A stretch of DNA of 64,000 nucleotides from Isoetes taiwanensis (taxonomy: Eukaryota; Streptophyta; Lycopodiopsida; Isoetales; Isoetaceae): contig JAJEKV010000006.1 in NCBI GenBank assembly GCA_021234155.1, positions 27,619,754-27,683,753 on the forward strand. The letters are read 5' to 3'. The notes beneath the pieces were generated by a model. That model did no database searches, had not been told where the DNA came from, and was given only the letters and a program-made list of their open reading frames with translations. Shown one piece after another: positions 54,513-64,000 of this stretch. The position numbers and the translations under genes are program-made. The stretch's first letter is position 1, and every line of letters begins with the position of its first letter.

Positions 54513-56475
54513 TTAAGCATTACCCAGAAGAAATTTGACGATCACATTTGGGCATTTTGACATAACTGCTAAGACAGAAGAAGTCGGTAGGAATGCCAGC
54601 AGCAAGTATAGCATCGCTAGAACATTTAACAGCCAACCGAGCAGAGGTGCTACCAAAGGGTAAACTACCCCAACAGCTTTAGCAATTGGTAACTCCATTA
54701 GCATTATACCACCATATCCTGCCTCCCTGCAAAAATTCAATCAGCTGTCCTCAGTGAAGAATCGTGAAAAAATATTGATGATCTGCATTGCTTAAAGGCA
54801 CAGGTTGCAGTTTAGCTAGCACTGAGCTCTCAAGTTATTTGGAAGAATACAAAATGCCAAGAATATGAAAGAGAGAAGCACGACTGAATGACAGATCCAT
54901 TCCCAAACTAATAAAAAGGTTCCACGCCATCCAAAAGTTGATGCAAGAAACTGTTACCTGTAGTTGATCAGTTTATAGAATGGAGTGACAACAGCACTGA
55001 TACCAACTGAATTACAGCGCAGCATGGTAAATCCAGATTCAACAGCTCTATACGCGTCAGCAGCAAAAAGAGGATTCCCAATATTTCCCCATGTCCAAGA
55101 TGGTTGAATCACAATATCAACCCTGGATTAAAAAATATAATTAGAGGGTGCAGCTGACCTATGCAGTAAGTTACACAACAGCTATCTTAATACACAGAGT
55201 AAGTAGATAAAAGTAAACCATAAGGCTGTCTAGTGAAGCTAACCGTTTCTGCCAAGCTTGGCGCATGAAGTCAGGATATTGGAAGTCATAGCATATTGCA
55301 CTTCCAAGAGTTCCATATTCTGTATTTGCTGTTGCCATCTGCTGAGAGACACTTGCAATAACATTTGACTCTACGAATGGTACAGGATGTGATTTCTCAT
55401 ATTTGAATCCAAGAGATCCGTTTGGCAGAATAAGAGACAACGTGTTATGCATCATACCCAAATGTTTGTCATACTTATTATAAGCAATGCCCAAATAAGG
55501 ACCATTACCCCCTTGTCGATTTATATGGCCCTGAGAAGCAAGTTTAGAAGCCCGAGAAAGCAACTCTTTCTCACCTTCATCTCCTTGTACTTTAACTGCG
55601 GATTCTGACCACAGCACAATCCAATCCCCAGCTGCCACTCTAGCAGCAGTTTTGTTCAACATAGCATCAGGATTTGTAACAGGATACTGCCCGATTATGC
55701 AAGATGCAGCTACAGTAGGTTTCATGGTTTCCACAAGTGACTTTTGATAGAAACTCCCCAACACAGTTCTACCTTCACCATAAAGAAGTGATACAGACGC
55801 AAGTGTAAGAAAAGGTTTCCATAAAGAACTAACCTTGCATGCTTGATCCTTATGCAATTCTTGCACTCCACGAACTTTGGCAGAGTTTGATGTTGGTTCT
55901 GTTGCATCATCCATGTTCATTGTCAGATACAAAAGGGCAGCACCCCATGCCATGAGGAAAACGATGCAATCTATTCCCCATATGCTTGCAGTCATAACCA
56001 GTGGTTCAAAAGCATGTTGGCTATATGCAGGAGATAGCAGTGAGGCCATAGGACTAACCCTGTCCCATATATGCCATACTGCTGTCCATAGTGATGCAAA
56101 GCCAAATGGCTGAAAAGCTCCCTTGCCAAACCTTCTGGCAGAGTTCATGCTTGTTACACTTGCCAGGGATAGTGCTATCCATAGTATTAATGAGAAGGCA
56201 AAGTGTACTGTTAAACCCTTAAATTTTCCATAAAAGAGTTCAAAAACTATGCCATTTGCCACAGTGCTGCCAATTGCATTTACAACACCTGCAATCAGGA
56301 GACAAATCGCTGCTCTGGCTCGAGTAATCTCGAAAATCTGAACAGAATGGAAAAATTGGAGCAAGCAAACGGGATGCAACCATGCTAATACCATCAAAGA
56401 TTGAAAACCACTAAATGTGGTGCATATTGCCGAGGCGACAAGCCAACCGACGGGATTTATCATCCTTGTGAGCAT
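54513..56475 (-). CDS. Apolipoprotein N-acyltransferase-like membrane protein (three exons, 536 aa)
   Basis: Exons 55244-56475, 54958-55122 and 54513-54726 have GT...AG introns, and both junctions are phase 2, each restoring an Arg codon. The N-terminal half (residues about 1-185) is hydrophobic with several membrane segments. The C-terminal half is a carbon-nitrogen hydrolase (nitrilase) domain. Catalytic positions are visible: Glu291 in 'VLWSESAV', Lys361 in 'KYEKSHPVPF', and Cys395 in 'SAICYDFQYPD'. Exon 2 gives 'QPSWTWGNIG' and 'RAVESGFTMLRCNSVGISAV', the standard end of the domain. Exon 3 adds a C-terminal membrane segment (about residues 478-520). Bacterial Lnt (about 510 aa, same order and spacing) acylates the N-terminal Cys of lipoproteins. 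What the plant protein acylates or cleaves is unknown. The start is the first ATG after an in-frame stop. Confidence 0.85.
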
Positions 56476-56598
56476 TCAAAAAAGCAGGGGCTGAACTCGT
56501 CTAATGTATGCGAAAGGAAACGACCAAATTTGAAGGTCTTATTACACACATTGTTCTGTGAAAACTCGTGGGCGCCTGCCCTGCTGCCCGCCATCTAG

Positions 56599-56605
56599 TT
56601 TTATA
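56599..56605 (-). promoter_or_regulatory. Candidate TATA box of the Lnt-like gene
   Basis: Element strand TATAAAA lies about 125 bases upstream of the ATG. An ATG directly after it opens a 44-codon frame that would fall upstream of or at the transcription start, so it is probably not translated. Confidence 0.4.
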
Positions 56606-56681
56606 TGTTGGCACGAACAGAGCGTGATTCTATTATTTCTACGTACACTAGAGCCCTCTTAGTGGCCCACTTGATAGGACT

Positions 56682-56760
56682 AAGGGGTTAACCCTCCCTT
56701 TAGATGATCATGGCATATAACCCTATGATCATCTAGAGGGGAGAGTTGACCTTCCTTAAA
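56682..56760. repeat. Inverted repeat, ~30-bp arms
   Basis: Left arm AACCCTCCCTTTAGATGATC, AT; right arm ATGATCATCTAGAGGGGAGA, GTT (56725-56747). The inner 11 bp (TAGATGATCAT) pair perfectly around GGCATATAACCCT. Could be a small MITE-like end or a cruciform. Located upstream of the Lnt-like gene. From here to 57200 no other feature is seen. Confidence 0.7.
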
Positions 56761-57199
56761 CAACTGGTGGAGGCAATTATAACCATTGATATGATAACTG
56801 TGAAATTGATAATCACTTAGCAGTGATTGTCAGAAATAACCATTCTTGTCAAGTTATTGATCCAAGGGTGGGTGTCGTTGCGATTTGATAATGCCCACGA
56901 CACGATACAAGATGTTTAAGAGGACTTTCACCTAATGTGGAGATAACATGGAGAATTGAAGCTAAGTAATCTCTACACTAGATAAAAATGTGGAAAGATA
57001 TAGAACATATGGAAACATATAAAACATGTGCTCCTAGAATTAGTATGCCTCATGTGCATGAGCAATAAAATATCTAGTAAACAAAGACCATCAAATTAAT
57101 ATTAAAAAAACCCATCAAACCCATATTTTCTTGGACCTACCCCCTTTTCCGGCCTGGCGAAAATGCTTTCAAGACCCCTAATGGTTAACCTGTAGAAAG

Positions 57200-57715
57200 G
57201 CACCAAATGCAATATAGAAAATTGAGGCCGGAATTTAACCTAGAAGGATGTTGACAATCGATCTCTAGACATTTTGACAAAACTATTAAGAGAAATGAAA
57301 TGGATAGGAATGCCACCATACTATAGCTAGAACATTTATTAACTAGCCAAGCAAACTGTTGTCAAAAGGATAAACTGTTTTGGTAAGGTTGCAACTCCTT
57401 AACCGGCAGGTCCTTGCCTATTTTAGATCCTAGCCGTTAGATCTAGACTAGTTATTAGCCGTAACAGGTGATCCTTGGCATGGTTATCACGATAAACCAT
57501 CTGCAGCCTGGTTATCATGATAAACCATCTGCAGCAGCCTGTCGTGAGGGATAACTTGCCCTATATTTTTCCCATTCTACTTGTTCTTGGCGGCTACAAA
57601 TCATGAATCTGCAAATCATGAATCTGAATCATGAACCCCTTCATAAACAACTTACCACCACATCCTGACTCCCTGCAAATATTAAATAATTGTTGGATGT
57701 TCACGAAGTACACTG
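57200..57715 (-). pseudogene. Decayed duplicate of the last exon of the Lnt-like gene
   Basis: 57225-57385 matches 54500-54670 (shared words GACATTTTGACAAAACT, TAGGAATGCCA, TAGCTAGAACATTTA, AAACTG). 57645-57715 matches 54707-54775 (TTACCACCACATCCTGACTC, CCTGCAAA, ...). The acceptor region is included, so genomic DNA was duplicated, not a cDNA. A 250-bp insertion (about 57395-57644) separates the halves. Several indels abolish the frame. Confidence 0.75.
57395..57644. repeat. Insertion with short tandem duplications inside the duplicated exon
   Basis: Contains TGGTTATCACGATAAACCAT with CTGCAGC twice (about 57480-57536) and CAAATCATGAATCTG twice (about 57597-57626). No terminal repeats or coding frame were recognised. 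Confidence 0.5.
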
Positions 57716-57719
57716 AAAG

Positions 57720-58640
57720 CACAAGTCAATCTTGTTAATTTGGGATTTTTTGATTTGGTGGTAAATGTTTTTGTTTTTGTTTTTAAGGTGATTTCCTAAG
57801 ATTGTTAGATTTTTTATGGTCAAGAAATATTTTCGTGCTTCCAAAAATTGGGACAAGTTTTTTTTTTTCGACTAGGGTTTCAAGACAAAAAAAAAAAAAA
57901 AAAACATGTAAGCAAAACCCATTGGCCATTGGCCAATAGGAAAGAAGCTCATTTTCTTTAATCCCCAGTATTACATGTCGACAGATTCCTAGCTAGCATA
58001 TACCTTCTTGCTCTAGAAAGCAGCTAATCTACTTGTACCTAGGTATTTACCTTTGGCAAACATTGTATTTCAATACAGTTAGAATTTAAAGTTACTAATG
58101 CTTGTATCAAATGTGATCTTAAGTTTTTTGAATTTAAGTTGCCCGTCTTGGTAAATCTGACCCCCTCCTGTAGGTGGAAAATTCTGATACACAAATACAT
58201 GATAGTTTTGATGCAAAAATACTAAGACAACTTCTTCATAAGATCGAACAAGAGGAGGCAGTTTTGCATATATCTTCTTAGTGATAATGGGTCCAATAGA
58301 AGATTTCATTTGATGTTTGTTTGCAAAACTAGTTTTTGCTAGCGAAAAGAGACTTACTGTGTCTTAACAGCGATAACAACTTTTTTTCTAAAAGAATGTT
58401 CCTGAAAACATTGCACGTTGCTAAGTGTTATCGTCTTTGTCAAACTTTAGACATTTGGTCTAAGCATGTAAGTTCCAAAGAGCTGGTGACTTCTTGTGGC
58501 AATTGTTAAGAACAGCGCATCTATTCATTCAATATTGATTGTACAGCTATGGATGAAAAAGGAACAAGGTGCTGCGCACGGAGGTTGCCCTCCGTGACCC
58601 GAGAGTGAAATGGCTTAAATCACACTTCAAAGTCATGTTT
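57720..58640. other. AT-rich non-coding stretch
   Basis: Homopolymer runs (T near 57859, A near 57886-57904). No frame or repeat recognised. Confidence 0.45.
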
Positions 58641-58643
58641 TCG

Positions 58644-58715
58644 AGCATATACTGATATATACTTGGAATATGCCACAAACCCACATGGATGCGGGTTTTC
58701 CCCTTAGGGGCAACC
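58644..58715 (+). repeat. Short dispersed repeat, copy 1
   Basis: ATATACTGATATATAC, GGAATATGCCACAAACCCACA and TTAGGGGCAACC match 60012-60092 (GGATATGCCCACATACCCACA, GTAGGGGCAA) in order. The end of the better copy folds with arms TTGCCCC and GGGGCAA. Confidence 0.55.
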
Positions 58716-58865
58716 CAAAAAACTGGACTCAAACATATCAGTGGAATGCTATTTCCATGCCCAATTCATAATTCATAAGGCAAGGCATTCAAATACGCTA
58801 ATAACTCACAAATTGAATGTTACAAATAGGAAAAAGAAACACAATCCATTGGTTCCATTCAAACC

Positions 58866-59369
58866 TTGAACATATTGACTCAAGTGACCACAATTTACAA
58901 CCAGGATGGTTCTTATGGCTTCAAGGAAGAGGTACACTTTATTAAAGAAATGCTTATAGAAGAGCCCTTAGGATCTTATAGTCTAGCAACCCCTAACACA
59001 AAGAAAGTTGATTTGATTCCCTTGATTAGAGAGTGTGCACTACCTTCTGAGAATGGTAAAGAAGGATGTCTATGGTTTGATGGAGGGATCTCAAAGAAAT
59101 TAAATGTAGCTTCATCTGCAGCCATATTGAAGGATACTTCCAATAAACTCTTGGCTAAGGTAGGTGTAGCAGAGTACAAGGCTTTGATTGCAGGTCTCCA
59201 AGAAGCTAAGGCTATAGACATTTCAATCATACACATTTATGGGGATTTTCAGTTAGTTTGCAGACAGGTTAGTGGTGAATATCAGGCCAAGAATACGAGA
59301 AGCAAGAATGATGATTTCGTTGGTGTTTTAGTTTTCTTTATCGGGGCTCAACACATGCACGCACTGTAG
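58866..59369 (+). pseudogene. RNase H-like domain (retrotransposon-derived), isolated frame
   Basis: A 167-codon frame. The domain begins 'EGCLWFDGGISKKLNVASS' (first Asp in FDG), then 'GVAEYKALIAGLQEAKAI' (Glu in AEY) and 'IHIYGDFQLVCRQVSGEY' (Asp in GD). This is the D...E...D arrangement and spacing of the RVT_3/archaeal-type RNase H carried by many plant retrotransposons and some plant proteins. The normal GDSQL reads GDFQL. The part before (about residues 1-75) is a polyprotein-like spacer. No RT before or integrase after, and the frame ends early in 'AQHMHAL', so it is a fragment. It might be expressed, but no promoter is evident. Confidence 0.6.
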
Positions 59370-60010
59370 CCCGGTTCTCCAAGATTCAAGGAATTCGATT
59401 TTTTATGACCCATAATTGTTTTCTTTGCCAAGGCTTGTATCATGAATCTATGTTTTTGTTTCTAGCATTTTCTTCAAGCCAATGTGGTTGTTTAGAACTT
59501 GGCGATATCAAACATATGGCAAAGAAATCTTAATCATGTTGCTTGCCTAGGAGCAACAATTTACTTCTTATATTCTATGATATAACAATAACCTTAGCTA
59601 CAAGGCTTTTCTAAAATACTACAAACCACGGAAAGAAATGCCATTATATCCTATACGTCTTGTTTAAGGAGCCGCACCACACTTTGGAGCACATGTTCAT
59701 GCAATGTGATCTGTTTGAAGAAGAGTTAAACAACACACGCAATTCAAAATCATCTACTTGTACTAAACTATTAATTGTTGCAGGTTGGCTAGTTTGAAAG
59801 GCTGATTTGCTTCAAAATGCATTCCAACTCTTTATAGTTGCATTCATTATGTTTTATGGCCCTCCCTTTCACTAGCTGCCATGCTCTTGGGAGCCAGAGG
59901 AAAATGCTTGGAAGAAGAAGAAGGGTCGAGCTGCGCCATAGCCACGCCTGCGAAGGAATGGGGCTGGATGACTGAGAGTTTACAGGCAGCAGCCAGTTTG
60001 GAACAGTCAC
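59370..60010. other. Non-coding stretch
   Basis: No coding signal or repeat recognised. Confidence 0.45.
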
Positions 60011-60011
60011 C

Positions 60012-60092
60012 AGCATATGCTAGGCATATGCCAGCATATATCTGGATATGCCCACATACCCACATAAACGAGGGTTTGCCCCCGTAGGGGCA
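60012..60092 (+). repeat. Short dispersed repeat, copy 2, with terminal hairpin
   Basis: Matches 58644-58715. CATATGCTAGGCATATGCCAGCATAT at the start is itself self-complementary in parts. The end has arms TTGCCCC and GGGGCAA. Confidence 0.55.
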
Positions 60093-60108
60093 ATTAGGTT
60101 GGGCACAC

Positions 60109-60153
60109 AAGAGGGTGGGGGGTGGGGGGGGGGGGGGGGGAGGAGGAGGAGGC
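60109..60153 (+). repeat. G-rich tract, quadruplex-prone
   Basis: GAGGGTGGGGGGTGGGGGGG continues as an unbroken G run to about 60140 and then GGAGGAGGAGGAGG. Opposite-strand Pro-rich frame is an artefact. 60154-60660 holds nothing recognised. Confidence 0.8.
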
Positions 60154-60666
60154 ACCCCTTAGGACATATGGCGCACACACCACTCTAACAGTGCGGTGTT
60201 TAGTCATTTTCTCCAAAACCATTGCATCAAGTTTCTCAAGACAATGATGAAAACTCAAGATGAATAGGGCATGATGAATAGGGCATGCATTTGTGCCCTA
60301 TTCATGAGAGGACTATTTGCAATTTCATCAAAACATATATAATTCTCCTAGAAAGATGTCTTTGGAATATTCGTTTGTTATGCTTATTTCTGAGAACGAC
60401 ACGTAAGTTTCGTAAGTTTCTGAGGAAAAAATAGACATTAAAAAAAATCCAAGAAATAGGGAGAAAAAGGCCTTTCTGAAAGAAAAAAAATTGTTGCCTG
60501 ATGTGCCTGAAAAAAAAAGTTTTTGGCTGGATCCACCGCAATAGCAGCCCTAGCAGGGCATGGATCCCCTTCCGGTGGCAACGCTTAAGGCGGCAAAGGG
60601 CAAACCGGCTTCCTCTGGAATTGTGAATACATGCTAAAATGATTTGGCAGATTTCTGATAAAGAAT

Positions 60667-61158
60667 ATGGCCAGAACTTGGCCGCTATGCACAGATTCAG
60701 GGCTTCGAGTCAAGGCTATGCCATCCAAATGGTGGTTGGGTCATTTGCACAGGGATCAACAGAGCTTACATAACTGGGTTTGGCGTTTAGATGTGGCTTC
60801 AGTAGACTGTAGCATTGGAGAGGAATATCTAGGTCTTGGGCGGTATGATGAAGCTATATTTTCATCAGAAAGCAGTCACTATGTTTAAATTTATCAACGG
60901 GGAGAACCATGCATCTATTGCCTCTGTATTTGTAAGTCTGGCAGACATATCTTTGAGGGCTGGGCGTGAAAGCAGTGTCAGAGTGGGAAGCATGGGGCTG
61001 GTCATGTGCCAGATGATCTTGCAAGTGGCTTGGTCAAAGTTGCATCAATTTATGATGCCATGAATGAAAGAGAGCAGGCCTTAAGCCTGCTTCGGAAGGT
61101 ACTTGATATTCTCAAAGTTGCGCCTGGAGAACAGAGTTCGGAAAAGTCGACCTGATGA
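60667..61158 (+). pseudogene. Kinesin light chain-related (KLCR-type) TPR protein fragment, pseudogene
   Basis: TPR repeats are clear across two frames: 'IGEEYLGLGRYDEAIF', then 'QKAVTMFKFINGENHASIAS' and 'VFVSLADISLRAGR', later 'DLASGLVKVASIYDAMNERE', 'QALSLLRKVLDILKVAPGEQ'. This is the YLALGRYEEA...GENHP..ASVFVRLADLY...ASGL...IYE.MNE..QAL pattern of plant KLCR/IQM-type TPR proteins. A 2-base deletion near 60861 shifts the frame, about 20 residues are lost near 60970, and a stop follows at about 61155. The segment is contiguous without introns, compatible with a retrocopy or a single-exon fragment. No upstream N-terminus is recognised. Not functional. Confidence 0.75.
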
Positions 61159-62276
61159 CGGTTTTACAGGCTGCTTTGGCTTTTTTGCATGCCAATTTCT
61201 GTGGCACCAAATTGTAAGCCACTTTGAGTTTATGCAACTACATGATGTAATATGAGTTCATGCACATCGCCTTCATTTTGATCATACTTTTACTTGAAGA
61301 CAACATATGGACTTATTTCTTGGCAGAGCATTACCCAAATAAGTTTCCATGCTATTCTTCCTAAGCCACTCTTCAACGATGTTGGATCTGTACACAACAG
61401 AGGCTTGGTTGCACTGACTTGAAAGCATGGTTGACTACAAAGAGGTAATTATTTTCTGGGCTAAAATATATAGTTGCAGGACATGTACGTTAACATTATT
61501 GATGTATCCATATAAGGTTGTTGAACTAGTGGTAGAGAACACTGTGTAAATACAACATTCCTTGCAGCTATGGCTTTGGCTGTGCAGAATATTGGCAAGT
61601 TTCCACTTTGTCTAGTTAGAAGGTATCAAACTGCTATTATATAGACTTAAAAATGTGGTCTTGGAGAATCATTGAATGCTGTATGATGACTACAAATGAA
61701 AGAACAACCTTTCTAGGAAGATTATTTGGTGTCTCTTGCACATTGTTAGTTGTTCCATTATGTAATTTAAAAATCTTTTGAAAATAGGCAGGTAAGAAAT
61801 GCCATTGCCATTTATGGTGGCAAGTGATTTATGGGATTGCCTCCATCTCACTTTCCCCTCACCTACATTGAATATTTTGCAATAACAGTACAAATGGACA
61901 CACCTGTAGTGGATGTGATCAAACACTTATGCAGCTACTATTGGGCTTCCCTTAGACTAAAGAACTTATTTAGTCATCCTCTATAACATGTAATTAAGGA
62001 TGCAATTCTTGGTTGGGCTTCAGTGGTATCTAAATAGTTCAATTCAAAAATTACATGAGTTGCAGAAGAAAAATTACATGAGTTGCAGAAGCCTAAATTA
62101 AGGGGAACTTGCTATGAAATTAAGGGGAACTTGCTATGAAAATGATTCAAAATCTCTTTGATAGCTTAACCGCGATAAAGCCTACTAAGTTGTCTCATTG
62201 TTTTCTATTAATTAATTCTAGATATGTGAAAGTGTATTAGAATTTGGTGCAAGAAAAAGAAACTTGCCTTGATGAA
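61159..62276. other. AT-rich non-coding stretch
   Basis: Small direct repeats near 62050-62135 (AAATTACATGAGTTGCAGAA twice; TTAAGGGGAACTTGCTATGA twice). No coding signal. Confidence 0.5.
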
Positions 62277-62322
62277 GAGAAATGTTCGCGGCGGCCTTGG
62301 CTGCCACGATAAATTTCTTGTA
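62277..62322 (+). repeat. GC-rich hairpin motif, copy 3 of 3
   Basis: GAGAAATGTTCGCGGCGGCC then TTGGCTGCCACGATAAATTT and CTTGTA. Arms GGCGGCC and GGCTGCC pair with one G-T wobble. Confidence 0.8.
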
Positions 62323-63285
62323 TGGCTAAGCATGATTGAAATTGCATTAATGAAAGGACTATTCGGAATTCCATATGCTGTTTGTCTATTGTTCGTTAAT
62401 AGGTTCCTACATGAGGTATTTTTTGCATGAGTTACTAACAATACAACAAAGCTTTCTGACGAGAATAAGACTGCCAAAAAACAGCATTATGGCAGAGTGG
62501 TAATTTTAACAGATCTCTTTAAAACTAACTAAACAGGAATGCATCATGTTAACTAAACAAAAATATCATTTCATTATAGGCACTGCATGTTACATGTCAA
62601 AGCCCGGAGGGGCCGTTGCAATAGCATGGCCACGAAGAGCTGTACAAAGGAAGAAAAATACAAAAGAATGGCATGGGGGGAGGCATATAGCCACACCCAC
62701 TGCAGGCCCGAAAAATCTGTGCGTAGAATTGGCAGCGGCATCAAGATGCAACAGGGGATTGGAAGAATGTTATACTCTCATCTATAACCAGCTCTGCATC
62801 TAATGTGGGCCGCTCCAGTTGAGAGACGATCTCAAGTGACAATGCCACAGCATCTGCAACTTCCACCGGAGTTAGCAAAGTGTTGCGAATGCTAAATGTT
62901 ATTGTTTTAGTGGTAACTGTAGAAGAGGAGGAATGAGGCCTTGGGCTCTTGTGTGGGGATGGAGTTCCCTGAGGTTGCTTTCCCCTTCAAGTTGTGTCTC
63001 TAAACTAATTAGTGCGGCTCCATTGTTGTTTATGAGAAACAAGGACCAATCTGCATTCTACAGAAGAAAGTTAAAAACATGCATAGGAGAAAAGGCAGCC
63101 AATGAGGATCCATAATCATACCTTGCATGATCCGACAGCGGTTCAAAGCTTTGTACCCGGATAATTTTCCATTTTTCTGCCCGGCTTATATACTCTTCCA
63201 AATATTGTGTGTTCTCAATGGCGTTCATGATTATAAACACTAAAATTCTATTTCTCGGTTACCATTTGTTACTCCCCAGTCCACA
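62323..63285. other. Non-coding stretch
   Basis: Frames at 62546-62803 and 62933-63115 are short and show no domain. No repeat recognised. Confidence 0.4.
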
Positions 63286-64000
63286 TCAAATAATTGTACA
63301 TCTATTAAACTGAAAAAATGCTTTTCTGCAAGAAATCATCAACATAGATGTTTGACATCGCAAATAGCCACCAGTACAATAAGAAGAATCCAACAAGGCA
63401 ATTTGATCAAAACAACGTTTCCCTAGGTCTGTATTTCCATACATTTTACAGGCATTAAGCAAAGATGTCAATGCTGAGATCATTCTTAATAGCATCCCAG
63501 AGTGAATGATTTACATCACTAAAGTAACCAAAGCCGCCCCAAAGGTCAGGTCATGCACGCAGAGTGCAAACCCTGTGGGGATGACATGAAATTCTCCCAT
63601 ATACTTATAATGCCAACAACCTTCATCAACTAAACCTGCCCGACTGCATGCAATAAGAATACTTGTGAATGTCACCTCATTTGGTTTAATAAACTTCTCC
63701 TGCATTTTTCCAAGAAAAAAATGCCAAAAGACATTCACCATGTTGAGAATGGCGAAAATCATTGCATTCCATGAAACTATATTGTGATTTGGCAACTCAA
63801 GGAAAATATTATATGCCTCATTTAAACTTCCACACTTTGCATACATATCAACAAGGGTGCAGCCGATTACAACACCTAGCACAACTCCAGATTTTAGTAT
63901 CATCGATGGACTAACGCCCTTCTCAATTGCCCCAACGGAAGAGCAAGCTTTTAAAATGCTCGAAAATGTGAACTCATCCGGCTTAGTGCCATCCTCTTGC
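63286..64000 (-). pseudogene. PLS-type PPR protein pseudogene, runs off the right edge
   Basis: From 64000 down: 'TKPDEFTFSSILKACSSVGA', 'GCTLVDMYAKCGSLNEAYNI', 'LPNHNIVSWNAMI', 'FIKPNEVTFTSILIACSRAG' and 'LVDEGCWHYKYM' are consecutive L/P/S motifs. The E-domain follows in shifted frames ('LTSLLNACKMYGNTDLGKRC'). Such proteins bind organellar RNA and, in PLS subclasses, guide C-to-U editing. The frame is open from the edge to 63511, but motifs are shortened ('NMVNVFWHFFLGKMQEK') and stops at 63511 and 63286 break the end. No DYW domain is seen before homology stops near 63290. It is most likely a pseudogene; a functional upstream part beyond the window cannot be excluded. Confidence 0.8.

Noticed and set aside
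59847-60155. Proline-rich protein on the minus strand
   Set aside because: The Pro run is only the complement of the G-tract at 60109-60153.

Overview
The window reads as a repeat-dominated nuclear segment from a non-seed land plant, most likely a fern; this is an inference, not proven. The supporting signs are spliceosomal introns, a plant-type kinesin-light-chain-related TPR fragment, a PLS-type PPR pseudogene with the long 'LVDMYAKCG' style common in fern and lycophyte genomes, several LINE families, a Ty3/gypsy element primed by initiator-Met tRNA, and DIRS-like remnants. No bacterial operon, CRISPR array or rRNA gene is present.

Layout. 1-1.6 kb is a decayed LINE reverse transcriptase on the minus strand. 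1.7-6.4 kb holds two inverted copies of a gene: copy A (+, 2.3-4.0 kb) is decayed. Copy B (-, 4.6-6.4 kb) still has clean, in-frame spliced exons coding for a beta-class DNA N6A/N4C methyltransferase domain. A palindromic satellite of about 40 bp lies beside copy A and inside an intron of copy B. 7.0-17.2 kb is mostly LINE: a 5'-truncated copy (7.0-8.5), a 3' scrap (10.46-10.72) and a nearly full-length but heavily broken GC-rich copy (about 12.6-17.24). 17.5-28.1 kb is an A/G-rich region with a DIRS-like RT/RNase H remnant, several minisatellites, a LINE tail, and two direct copies of a hairpin-ended repeat about 6.2 kb apart. 28.19-38.97 kb is one Ty3/gypsy element on the minus strand (LTRs, PBS, PPT, gag, RT, integrase, candidate 5-bp target duplication), interrupted by a 5.3-kb LINE on the same strand. 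39-54 kb is sparse: a possible last exon, gag and LINE fragments, tandem duplications, tRNA-like SINE candidates and unassigned open frames.

The best intact host gene is at 54.5-56.5 kb on the minus strand: a three-exon gene for a 536-residue membrane protein related to apolipoprotein N-acyltransferase (Lnt), with Glu, Lys and Cys catalytic positions present. A decayed copy of its last exon lies at 57.2-57.7 kb. The right end carries an RNase H-like open frame (58.9-59.4), a KLC-related pseudogene (60.7-61.2) and a PPR pseudogene running off the window (63.3-64.0).

Most genes do not work together as a pathway; the shared theme is transposon activity. The LINEs share a covarying 3' hairpin but carry two different tail repeats, TTCC and TTCTA. 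A separate GC-rich hairpin motif, found three times, may be a SINE end using the same recognition signal.
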